From assembly GCA_938009335.1 (NCBI GenBank), contig CALLHT010000107.1:1-15218 (forward strand): a stretch of 15,218 nt of DNA. The letters run 5' to 3'. The notes beneath the pieces were generated by a model, which saw only the letters and a list, made by a program, of their open reading frames with translations, was not told the origin of the DNA and made no database searches. Both the position numbers and the translations under genes were made by a program. This document shows positions 1 to 7,690 of the stretch, in pieces (the stretch's first letter is position 1; every line of letters begins with the position of its first letter). Source of the DNA: an uncultured Rhizobiaceae group bacterium (lineage in GTDB: Bacteria > Pseudomonadota > Alphaproteobacteria > Rhizobiales > Rhizobiaceae).

Positions 1-112
1 ATTGCTGTCTTCAATTCCGACAAAATTCATTCCCCAAGTGGATATTTTGTTTTCGTCCTGCTAAGTGACTGCAGATTCTTTCACAACTTGCCAGAAAAAG
101 TGCACATAAACC

Positions 113-1366
113 ATGTCTGCGTTCAAATCCGAATTCCTGCATACGCTTCATTCCCGCGGCTTCATTCACCAGATTTCTGACGAAACGGGTCTAGATGAAT
201 TGCTAAGCGAAAACACGACAACTTGTTATATCGGGTTTGATGCGACCGCAGGCAGCCTGCATGTCGGAAACTTGGTATCTATTATGCTGCTCTACTGGTT
301 CCAGCAAACCGGGCATAAGCCCATCGCGCTGATGGGTGGCGGTACAACCATGGTGGGCGATCCTTCCGGCAAAGACGAAAGCAGAAAACTGCTCACTGTC
401 GATGATATTGCGCGAAACAAAGAAGGCATCAAGAAAGTCTTCAATCAGTTCCTGGAGTTCGGTGATGGTGCGAACGACGCTATCATGGTCGACAACGCCG
501 ACTGGCTGCTTGAACTGAACTATGTTGAATTCCTCCGGAACGTCGGTCGCCATCTCTCAGTCAATCAGATGTTGGCACGCGACTCCGTCAAATTGCGGCT
601 TGAGCGCGAACAGCATCTGTCTTTCCTGGAATTTAACTACATGTGCCTTCAAGCATATGATTTTTCTGAACTCGCACGCAGATACGATTGTCGCTTGCAA
701 ATGGGCGGGTCTGATCAATGGGGCAATATTGTTTCCGGCGTAGACCTTGGTCGTCGCATGGGTACGCCCGACCTGTTTGCCCTCACCACCCCGCTTCTCA
801 CAACCTCTTCCGGTGCAAAGATGGGCAAAACGGCCGACGGTGCCGTCTGGCTCTCAGAAGACTTTTTGCCCGTCTATGACTACTGGCAATACTGGCGCAA
901 TACGGAAGACGCCGATGTTGGCCGCTTCATGAAGTTATTCACGACACTGCCACTGGAAGAAATTGCCCGATATGAAGCACTGGAAGGTGTCGAGAAGAAC
1001 GAAGCCAAGAAGGTTTTAGCAACCGAAGCCACGTCAATGGTTCACGGGCGTGATGCCGCTGAACAAGCAGCTGAAACCGCTCGCCGGACATTCGAAGAAG
1101 GCCAAGCTGCGGATACTTTGCCAACCGTGAACGTGGCCCAATCAGAACTTGACGAAGGCATCGGACTTTTGAGCTTGATCGTAAAATCTGGTCTCGCATC
1201 TTCAAATGGCGAAGCACGCCGGCATGTCAAAGGTGGCGCCATCAAGATCAATGATCAGCAGGTGACTGACGAACGCATGTCTGTTGCGTCTGATGTTATG
1301 AACGATGATGGAGCAATCAAACTGTCTATGGGTAAGAAGAAGCACTTCCTGATCAAACCGGAATAG
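113..1366 (+). CDS. tyrS: Tyrosyl-tRNA synthetase (class I)
   Basis: Cytosolic enzyme that activates tyrosine with ATP and charges tRNA-Tyr. The 417-residue protein is the usual bacterial TyrRS length. Visible in order: the Rossmann-fold class I signature HVGN (the HIGH motif) at residues 50-53 within GFDATAGSLHVGNL; the tyrosine-pocket stretch YMCLQAYDF near residue 180; MGGSDQWGN near residue 200; the KMSKS-type loop KMGKT at 236-240; and a C-terminal S4-like RNA-binding domain from about residue 345 (SGLASSNGEARRHVKGGAIKIN). The ATG is preceded only by a weak purine stretch (AGAAAAAG, 93-100). The 112 nt upstream gave no convincing -35/-10 pair and no T-box was seen. The gene converges on the AsmA-like gene with an 18-nt gap. 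Identification is secure; the KMGKT variant is normal for TyrRS. Confidence 0.97.
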   Translation: MSAFKSEFLHTLHSRGFIHQISDETGLDELLSENTTTCYIGFDATAGSLHVGNLVSIMLLYWFQQTGHKPIALMGGGTTMVGDPSGKDESRKLLTVDDIARNKEGIKKVFNQFLEFGDGANDAIMVDNADWLLELNYVEFLRNVGRHLSVNQMLARDSVKLRLEREQHLSFLEFNYMCLQAYDFSELARRYDCRLQMGGSDQWGNIVSGVDLGRRMGTPDLFALTTPLLTTSSGAKMGKTADGAVWLSEDFLPVYDYWQYWRNTEDADVGRFMKLFTTLPLEEIARYEALEGVEKNEAKKVLATEATSMVHGRDAAEQAAETARRTFEEGQAADTLPTVNVAQSELDEGIGLLSLIVKSGLASSNGEARRHVKGGAIKINDQQVTDERMSVASDVMNDDGAIKLSMGKKKHFLIKPE

Positions 1367-1384
1367 CGGCAGCAAGCTAAAAAC

Positions 1385-4300
1385 TTACCTGAATTCAAAC
1401 ACCTTGTTGAAGACACCTGGTGTGACCAGAGACAGCGGGTTGACCTCTAGTTTAGGGTTTTTGCGTTGTCCGCTTAAACGGTAGGCGATGCCGATAAGCG
1501 CATTGTCTTTTCCGTTGGAGAGCAATTTGCCGAGAATGGGAATTGCAGACACAGCAAGATTGACACCGTTCGCAGGCATAAATGTGCCTTTCAAGCTCAT
1601 ACGATCTTTAGGGTCATAAACATTACCAGTCGCGGTAAAGCCCATCGTACCACTGCGGATAATGGCATCATTGATGTTGAGATACCCTTTTCCACGCTCA
1701 ATTTGCGCAGCGGCTAGTTGGAACTTGATTGTCTTGTCACCTGCATCAGGCAAAACCTTACGGGCCTCACCTCGCTCAGTCGGTATTTGACTTTTAACAT
1801 TAGATGCCAATCGGGCCAATTTGGGTTCATTGACCAGGTTGAAGTCTTTGACAGTAACAGGCCCGATATATGGCCCGTTTTGCGACTGCACAAGATTAGC
1901 ACTCAAATTTCCGCCTTCCATTCGGGTGTAAATGTCCGTGAAGGCAAGCGCATTGCCCGCGTCATTGGTTGCCATAGAAAACAACGTTTCATTACCATTC
2001 AATTGAGCCTGAACGCTGTACTTGCGTCCGTCACTACCGTTGGCAGTCATGTCCAACCGCGTTAATTGTCCATTCCTGCTTTCATATAAAAGAATGGCAT
2101 TACGCATAATCCGGTTATTGAAACCCCGGACTGTTTCGAAATTTGCAACCAGATTCACAGACCTTCCACCTTGCGCTTTTGAGAACCCACCGGAATGAAT
2201 CAGCGTATTGATGATGCTTCTTGTATCGTACGAAAGACCCGTCGCATTAATGTTATAGGTATCTTTCTTACGTTCGATTTTCAGGCGAATGTCGTCGCGT
2301 TCGTTCAATTTTACTTTGGAAAGATCAGCTGACAATAACCCGTTTTTATTGAGAACAAGTTCGCCGGTACTTTCAAATCCGGCACCCGCAAGTACGAAGT
2401 TTTTCAGAACATATGTGCCTTTTGACTGAACCAGGTCAAACCGACCTTTGGTAGCAATGCCCTTGCCCTTGCTCCAACCAATCCATGGCAAAGCAATTTC
2501 CGCATTCTTAAAATCCAGATTGTGGGTTTCTTTGCCCGCCGATCGCTCAATCGAAATGGAGATGGGGCCTTTGACCACAGGGGCTAAATCAAAGCCCAAT
2601 TTCTTGCGGTCTTTTTCATCCAATGTTGCAACGATTTTCCGCTTCGGCTTAACTTTGCCGGATTTGCCAATCGGCTGAACAATTTCAATCCGCGATTTCA
2701 CGCCATCAATCGCAGCCGTTCCAGAAACTTTTGCTCCAATCGGACTTGCATCGATCAACAAGTCGGCCTTACTCAGGGTGCGACCTTCCATAGATTTGCT
2801 ACTGCTACCGTTTTCAAGTTGAAGCAAAACATTCCACTCAACCTCATTGTAGGAAATTTTCCGCCCTACCGGGAACTTGGCGACAACATCGGCGTGTCCC
2901 TTACCAGAGAACTGATCCGCCGATACTTTCATTCTCTCCATAACCCGCAAAGGTTTTCGATCAGAGATACGCGCGATGGTTTTGATATCACCATCCAGTT
3001 CAAGGGTTGTTTCGCCAGTTCTGTTTTCATCCGCGAAGTCCCGCATAAGAAAACTTGCTTTGCGGATGTTGATTGATTTCCCTTTTGAATCTTTCGCTTT
3101 CCCTGAATCAAGTTTGGCCTCAATCTTCATTCCTTCCAGCAACACCTCACCCATCGCTTGCTCGATCCGCGGCATGTTTCCGAAAGGACGAAATGAAAAA
3201 TCTTTAACGGTAAAATTGGTTCGGTAATGTTCAGGTTTTAGTTTGCGGCCTTCCGGAAGCTTGAAGAGTATTCCCGCAGGGATGTCAGCAAACACGGTTC
3301 CTTTTTCAACCCAACCGTCATGGATGTGACCCAAGACCCAGTTACGGGCGGCACCTGCAACAAAAAATGGCCAGAACTGTTTAAGTGCCCGAATCTGAAT
3401 ACCATCCGTAGACAATTCACTTTGAAGCGATGGCGTTTCGCCTTCAAGGCCAATTTTGGCGGATCCAGTCACAGCACCCTCAGCGGTAGTGAATATAAGT
3501 TTCTTTACATCCACCATCTTACTGGATGGCGCAAAAACACCGGCCGCCTGAAATGCACCGGGAACCGGAGCTTCGTCTGTATCTTGATCAGTGTATTCTC
3601 CACGCTCAACAATAAGATCGTATTGAATATCTCCAGCATAGCCGACCGCAGCATCAACCGGCTTCAAACCACCTATGAGCACACCACTAAATCCACCAAC
3701 ACCAACAAAAGAGCGCTCCAGTTCAATTTGGTTTTTGTCCAAGAAAACTTTCAAATTGAGTTCAAGCTGAGAGATATCGCTGCGCTCTCGCTTTCCTAGC
3801 CGCAGCATTCCGCCGGAACTCGCCAACTGGAAAACGGGGTCTTGCGCTTGGCCGTTGGCATCAAACTCAAAAGAGCCGGAAAGATTGGCAAGTCCATCTG
3901 CTGCAACAAATCGCTCATCGCTGTTGGGATCAACGCTCCATTCGCGCAAATTGATTCCCGACAAACGGAATTCGTAAGTGGAGTTTTCACTCTCTAATCT
4001 GGAATAGGACGAAGAGATATCTATGGTCGAATGTTCTGTAGAGATTTTACCGCCCGCAACAATCTGATTGTTTTCGTCCCGGGTAAAAGCAACGGAAGGA
4101 ATTTGAAGCGGCTTCTGGCTGATCCGCCCTAACAGCGGACCTTCGATCTGAATATCCGCAAACTGAAGCGACTTCAGCTCATTACGCTCGAACGTCACAT
4201 AAATCTCATTAAGAAAGCGGCCAAAACCATTTACGGCCCGATCTAAATGGGGCGGTAGCGCTGCTGGTCCCTGTTTGAACAACGTGGTTGTATCCACAGT

Positions 4301-4849
4301 CACCCCTGAGATTTTGATCCCATCAAAAGCACCTTCTCCGGATAGATACCCTAACCAGTCAGCATCCAATTCCAGCGTTTTAATTGAACCAGCAACAACG
4401 CGGTTATTGGCATCTTTCACAACAATATCTTGAGCATTGAACGTGACCCGTCCTAGACGACTTAGGTCAGTCTCACCGGCACCAATAGTCACGTCAAAAT
4501 TCGGTCCGAGTGCTTTCTCAACGGACGTTTCAATGCGGGTCAATAGCGCAGACCCTTGGTCAGATCTGCCTTGGAGCATGTAATAAGCAAGTACAATGCC
4601 AGCGATTGTGACAATGCCAAAACACACGAAAACAGCCGTCAACAGGCGCATCGCGCGTTTTAAGGTCGAGCCACGTCGCGCGCTGACCATATGCTGGCCA
4701 GCGTCACCAAGGACGCCCTTATCCTTCAAACCGCTTCTTTTTCGACCAAACCTTGTCAGCTTAAGACGCCCCTCGCTAAAAAAGCCCAAACCAGCATCCC
4801 AACCGCTTGCCGCATACAATTTGCAGTATATATAGCGATATTCCGGCAC
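1385..4849 (-). CDS. Large AsmA/YhdP-like (DUF3971-type) inner-membrane-anchored protein
   Basis: Probable AsmA-superfamily envelope protein: one N-terminal membrane segment (about residues 68-90, preceded by a basic stretch rich in R and K) and then about 1,060 periplasmic residues of beta-rich repeats. The C-terminal part has the typical AsmA-like end, with a GTFMPANGVNLAVSAIP stretch, GKDNALIGIAYRLSG, and the terminal NPLSLVTPGVF motif. The 1,154 residues compare with about 1,270 for E. coli YhdP. In E. coli, YhdP, TamB and YdbH are implicated in moving phospholipids between inner and outer membrane; that role here is inferred from the family. The start is uncertain: the longest frame opens with a GTG at 4849 without a good ribosome site. 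TTG at 4789, ATG at 4690 and ATG at 4651 are alternatives, and all but the last leave a cytoplasmic tail before the membrane segment. It is divergent from bcp and convergent with tyrS. Confidence 0.85.
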   Translation of the reverse strand: MPEYRYIYCKLYAASGWDAGLGFFSEGRLKLTRFGRKRSGLKDKGVLGDAGQHMVSARRGSTLKRAMRLLTAVFVCFGIVTIAGIVLAYYMLQGRSDQGSALLTRIETSVEKALGPNFDVTIGAGETDLSRLGRVTFNAQDIVVKDANNRVVAGSIKTLELDADWLGYLSGEGAFDGIKISGVTVDTTTLFKQGPAALPPHLDRAVNGFGRFLNEIYVTFERNELKSLQFADIQIEGPLLGRISQKPLQIPSVAFTRDENNQIVAGGKISTEHSTIDISSSYSRLESENSTYEFRLSGINLREWSVDPNSDERFVAADGLANLSGSFEFDANGQAQDPVFQLASSGGMLRLGKRERSDISQLELNLKVFLDKNQIELERSFVGVGGFSGVLIGGLKPVDAAVGYAGDIQYDLIVERGEYTDQDTDEAPVPGAFQAAGVFAPSSKMVDVKKLIFTTAEGAVTGSAKIGLEGETPSLQSELSTDGIQIRALKQFWPFFVAGAARNWVLGHIHDGWVEKGTVFADIPAGILFKLPEGRKLKPEHYRTNFTVKDFSFRPFGNMPRIEQAMGEVLLEGMKIEAKLDSGKAKDSKGKSINIRKASFLMRDFADENRTGETTLELDGDIKTIARISDRKPLRVMERMKVSADQFSGKGHADVVAKFPVGRKISYNEVEWNVLLQLENGSSSKSMEGRTLSKADLLIDASPIGAKVSGTAAIDGVKSRIEIVQPIGKSGKVKPKRKIVATLDEKDRKKLGFDLAPVVKGPISISIERSAGKETHNLDFKNAEIALPWIGWSKGKGIATKGRFDLVQSKGTYVLKNFVLAGAGFESTGELVLNKNGLLSADLSKVKLNERDDIRLKIERKKDTYNINATGLSYDTRSIINTLIHSGGFSKAQGGRSVNLVANFETVRGFNNRIMRNAILLYESRNGQLTRLDMTANGSDGRKYSVQAQLNGNETLFSMATNDAGNALAFTDIYTRMEGGNLSANLVQSQNGPYIGPVTVKDFNLVNEPKLARLASNVKSQIPTERGEARKVLPDAGDKTIKFQLAAAQIERGKGYLNINDAIIRSGTMGFTATGNVYDPKDRMSLKGTFMPANGVNLAVSAIPILGKLLSNGKDNALIGIAYRLSGQRKNPKLEVNPLSLVTPGVFNKVFEFR

Positions 4850-4891
4850 TGGCCGCTTAATTTAACATGATTCTATCGACCATTAATGCCG

Positions 4892-4897
4892 AAAGGA
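4892..4897 (+). promoter_or_regulatory. Ribosome binding site of bcp
   Basis: AAAGGA lies 6 nt before the ATG at 4904. It selects that ATG over the in-frame ATG at 4886, which has no such site and would add six residues unlike the family's N-terminus. Confidence 0.7.
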
Positions 4898-4903
4898 TGG
4901 CAA

Positions 4904-5377
4904 ATGACAAAAGTTTCAACTGGCGATACTGCTCCTGATTTCTCCCTTCCAACCGATGGAAGCGGCTCTTTCACGCTTTCCGAGCACAAGGGAAACCCTG
5001 TTATTCTGTTCTTTTATCCAAAAGATGACACCCCGGGCTGCACCAAGGAAGCCATTGGTTTTTCTGAAAAACTGGCAGACTTTGAAGCACTTGGCGCAAA
5101 GGTTGTTGGGATGTCGCCGGACCCGGTCAAAAAACACGACAAGTTTCGTGATAAGCACAACCTGACAACGATCCTTTTATCAGACGAAGAAAAAACCACC
5201 CTCGAAGCATATGGCGTTTGGGTGGAGAAAAGCATGTACGGAAAAACCTATATGGGCGTTGAACGCACAACGTTGCTCATAGACGCTGACGGGAAAGTCG
5301 CAAACGCTTGGCATAAAGTGAAAGTGCCGGGACATGTGGAAGAAGTCTTAGCCGCAACCAAAGAGCTCGCTGGATGA
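4904..5377 (+). CDS. bcp: Peroxiredoxin of the Bcp/PrxQ family, one-cysteine form
   Basis: Thiol peroxidase reducing hydrogen peroxide and organic or lipid hydroperoxides in the cytosol. From the ATG at 4904 the protein has 157 residues, the usual Bcp length. It shows the thioredoxin fold start (GDTAPDFSLPTDG), the FYPKDDTPGCT motif with peroxidatic Cys46, and the conserved Arg in GVERTTLLID. Classical atypical two-cysteine Bcp proteins (E. coli Cys45/Cys50) have a resolving cysteine five residues later; here that position is Ile51 and Cys46 is the only cysteine in the protein. It must therefore use an external thiol for resolution (inference from known one-Cys Prx chemistry). The stop codon overlaps the next start (ATGA, 5374-5377), so it is translationally coupled to the DUF455 gene. 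An upstream in-frame ATG at 4886 was rejected on ribosome-site grounds. Confidence 0.93.
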   Translation: MTKVSTGDTAPDFSLPTDGSGSFTLSEHKGNPVILFFYPKDDTPGCTKEAIGFSEKLADFEALGAKVVGMSPDPVKKHDKFRDKHNLTTILLSDEEKTTLEAYGVWVEKSMYGKTYMGVERTTLLIDADGKVANAWHKVKVPGHVEEVLAATKELAG

Positions 5378-6195
5378 CGACACCAAGGCCCAAAAGCCTA
5401 ATCGCGGGAGCAAATCAAGCGTTGCTCTCATGCGATCTCGAAGAGAAAGTGGCCGTTACCCAACTCACCGCCAGATTGTGGCGTGAGCGCACACTTTCGC
5501 TATCAGATGGTTCAATTATTTATCCTGCTGAGAGACCCGGACGCCCGTCTAAACCAGAACTTTTACCGCCCGTTGAAGTGCCAAAACGACCCTTAAAATC
5601 CAAACGGGGTCGCTTGGCACTGATCCACGCCATTGCCCATATTGAGCTGAATGCTATTGATTTAGCACTTGATATAGTTGTTCGATTTGGTCGTGAACCG
5701 ATGCCTCGATCCTTCTTTGATGGCTGGATGAAAGTTGCAGATGAGGAGGCTAAACATTTCACCCTTTTGCGCAAACGCCTTCAACTCGAAGGGCATGATT
5801 ATGGTGACCTCCCCGCACATGACGGCCTTTGGGAAGCTGCTGGCGAAACCGGACACGATTTAACGGCAAGACTTGCGATCGTCCCCCTAGTATTGGAAGC
5901 GCGCGGCCTTGATGTGACACCGCCCCTTGTAAAAAAGCTTCGTGAATTTGGCGACCACCAGACCGCAGCCATTTTTGAAATCATCTACGAAGATGAGAAA
6001 GGACATGTGGCTGTGGGCGCAAAATGGTTCAGGTTCCTTTGCCAACGCCAAGGGATAGATCCCGCTGCTTCATTCGCCAAACTTGTGTCCAAATACTTCC
6101 GAGGTCACCTGAAACCGCCATTCAACGATCGCGCACGCGCGGCAAACGGCCTCACGCCCTTATTCTATCGCTCTCTTTCGTCATTGGGGAACTGA
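5374..6195 (+). CDS. DUF455 ferritin-like di-iron protein
   Basis: Belongs, by overall pattern, to the DUF455 family of ferritin-like helical proteins, distantly related to the tRNA hydroxylase MiaE. The 273-residue sequence carries a full set of candidate di-iron ligands in the order seen in ferritin-like enzymes: Glu91 (HIELNA), Glu125-x-x-His128 (DEEAKHF), Glu175 (VLEARGLD) and Glu208-x-x-His211 (EDEKGHV). The first 80 residues are a less conserved, basic and proline-rich lead-in. The substrate is not known for the family; an oxygenase or oxidase role is plausible and unproven. It overlaps bcp by 4 nt, so the two are probably one transcript, and it is followed by 100 nt before sseA. It is soluble, with no signal peptide or membrane segment. 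Family assignment is fairly sure; function is not. Confidence 0.85.
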   Translation: MTTPRPKSLIAGANQALLSCDLEEKVAVTQLTARLWRERTLSLSDGSIIYPAERPGRPSKPELLPPVEVPKRPLKSKRGRLALIHAIAHIELNAIDLALDIVVRFGREPMPRSFFDGWMKVADEEAKHFTLLRKRLQLEGHDYGDLPAHDGLWEAAGETGHDLTARLAIVPLVLEARGLDVTPPLVKKLREFGDHQTAAIFEIIYEDEKGHVAVGAKWFRFLCQRQGIDPAASFAKLVSKYFRGHLKPPFNDRARAANGLTPLFYRSLSSLGN

Positions 6196-6295
6196 GCGGT
6201 TCAAGCGAAACTGATAAAAGTGGACAATCTCCACTTACTGTTCTTAAAATATCCGTTCTATACGTTGGCGACAGCGAATTCACGAAAGACGCGCA

Positions 6296-7135
6296 ATGGA
6301 AAACATCATCTCACAACGAGACGCCTTGGACTTGGTGGATAATCCCGCCATTACATTCATAGACGCATCTTGGTATTTACCGGCGCATAAGCGCGATGCA
6401 ATTGCTGAATACAATGCAAGTCGCATTCCCGGCGCGATCTATTTTGACATTGATAAGATCGCTGACCCGGACACTGATCTTCCACACATGTTGCCTCATC
6501 CGGAAGTGTTTGCCCATGTTGCTGGTGAAATTGGCATTTCCTCAGAACGCCTGAACATCGTCTACGACGGGCCCGGTCTATTTTCAGCACCGCGGGTATG
6601 GTGGACCTTGAAAATCATGGGTGCCAAGAATGTCAAAATCCTCGAAGGCGGTTTTGATGCCTGGCGCTCAGCTGGCCTACCGACGGAGCAAGGGCCGCCG
6701 AAAAAGCATGCAGCAACCGTATTCACACCTAATTTTCAAGGCAGTCGAGTAGCAAATATTGCGGCAGTCGAAGGTAACATGAGTTCCAAGGAAGCGGTTG
6801 TAATCGATGCACGTCCACGAGACAGATTCGATGGCAAGGGCTTAGAACCTCGCCCGGGCTTGAGAAATGGACACATCCCAGGCTCAAAATCGGCCCCAGC
6901 AACCAAATTCGTAAAAGATGGCAAACTGGCTGACCTGAGTACGCTTGAGCGCCATTTCCGTGATCTGGATATTGATTTGGATACACCGGTTATCACGACC
7001 TGCGGCTCTGGCGTCACAGCAGCAATCTTAGCATTGGCACTGACGGAGACCGGACGCGAAAACTACCGTCTGTTTGATGGCTCTTGGGCCCAATGGGGAA
7101 TGCCAAACGGACCAGCGGTAGAAACCAATGGCTAA
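6296..7135 (+). CDS. sseA: 3-mercaptopyruvate sulfurtransferase (two rhodanese domains)
   Basis: Transfers sulfur from 3-mercaptopyruvate to a thiol acceptor or cyanide, forming pyruvate, in cysteine catabolism. The 279 residues are the usual size. The N-terminal, non-catalytic rhodanese domain (about residues 5-125) has the signatures SRIPGAIYFDID and APRVWWTLKIMGAKNVKILEGG. The C-terminal domain (about 150-275) has VVIDARPRDRF, NGHIPGSKSAP and the active-site loop CGSGVTA with catalytic Cys236. CG[S/T]GVTA distinguishes mercaptopyruvate sulfurtransferases from thiosulfate-specific rhodaneses (CRKGVTA), so the MST assignment is favoured. The start ATG has a weak purine-rich site (GAAAGA, 6284-6289). 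Its end overlaps the GNAT gene start by 8 nt (ATGGCTAA), which implies coupled translation. Confidence 0.93.
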   Translation: MENIISQRDALDLVDNPAITFIDASWYLPAHKRDAIAEYNASRIPGAIYFDIDKIADPDTDLPHMLPHPEVFAHVAGEIGISSERLNIVYDGPGLFSAPRVWWTLKIMGAKNVKILEGGFDAWRSAGLPTEQGPPKKHAATVFTPNFQGSRVANIAAVEGNMSSKEAVVIDARPRDRFDGKGLEPRPGLRNGHIPGSKSAPATKFVKDGKLADLSTLERHFRDLDIDLDTPVITTCGSGVTAAILALALTETGRENYRLFDGSWAQWGMPNGPAVETNG

Positions 7136-7673
7136 GGCTGGCAGAAAACCAAAATCAAACACACTCCAGACAAGAATTACTTATCTGGAAATGGATACCC
7201 CCTTGGGCATCATGCCCCCAGTTCCTACAAAACCGCCCATAGCGCTTATTCGGGCAGAAAACATACCAGCCTCCTACTATTCGTATCTGTACGAGCATGT
7301 GGGCAAACACCATCATTGGGAAGACCGACGAAACCTTGCCGGCGAAGCGTTGGAGGTTACGGTCAATGCCAAAGAGGTGGAAGTATCTATTCTCTATGTC
7401 GAGGGATGCGCGGCAGGCTTTTTTGAGCTTAATCTTTCGCAAGCACCGAACGCGGTAGAAATAAAGTATCTTGGCCTGATGCCAAACTATCAGGGTCTGG
7501 GTTTGGGCAAATGGTTTGTGGCGGCAGCCGTAAAAGCGGCTTGGCTTCATAAGCCGGAAAAAGTGATCATCCAAACAAATACGCTAGACCACCCGGCCGC
7601 GTTGCCATTGTATCAAAAACTGGGCTTTTCACCGGTCGGGATAGGAGAAGCCGAAACCACAGAGTGGAAGTGA
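7128..7673 (+). CDS. GNAT-family N-acetyltransferase
   Basis: Acetyl-CoA-dependent acyltransferase of 181 residues; the acceptor is unknown. The GNAT core is in the C-terminal half: beta strand 4 and the pyrophosphate-binding loop in IKYLGLMPNYQGLGLGKW (Q-x-x-G-x-G type) near residues 110-127, and motif B HPAALPLYQKLGFSPVG near 157-173. The N-terminal half has YYSYLYEHVGKHHHWEDR near residues 50-67, a feature I associate with a conserved alphaproteobacterial subfamily often found after sseA. The first 20 residues are basic (AGRKPKSN) and could be a tail; ATG at 7191 (residue 22) is an alternative start. The 8-nt overlap with sseA suggests co-translation and a linked role, perhaps in sulfur-amino-acid metabolism (inference). 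It converges on ald with a 17-nt gap. Confidence 0.88.
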   Translation: MAKAGRKPKSNTLQTRITYLEMDTPLGIMPPVPTKPPIALIRAENIPASYYSYLYEHVGKHHHWEDRRNLAGEALEVTVNAKEVEVSILYVEGCAAGFFELNLSQAPNAVEIKYLGLMPNYQGLGLGKWFVAAAVKAAWLHKPEKVIIQTNTLDHPAALPLYQKLGFSPVGIGEAETTEWK

Positions 7674-7690
7674 TTTCGACTTCATATTGA

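Noticed and set aside
1..30. Open minus-strand frame from an ATG at 28-30 running off the left edge, possible 5' end of a divergent gene
   Set aside because: Only ten codons are visible, no convincing ribosome site sits before it, and the residues match no family I recognise.
203..553. 116-codon open frame antisense to tyrS
   Set aside because: It lies wholly inside a certain gene on the other strand, has no ribosome site or recognisable motif, and its codons mirror the tyrS frame.
3320..3799. 159-codon plus-strand open frame inside the AsmA-like gene
   Set aside because: It is antisense to a long conserved coding frame, its composition is unlike a folded protein, and it has no start signals.
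6218..6236. Perfect 7-bp hairpin AAGTGGA-CAATC-TCCACTT between DUF455 and sseA as a terminator
   Set aside because: The stem is real, but no T-tract follows (ACTGTTCTT comes next) and the stem is only moderately GC-rich, so it does not meet the pattern of an intrinsic terminator.
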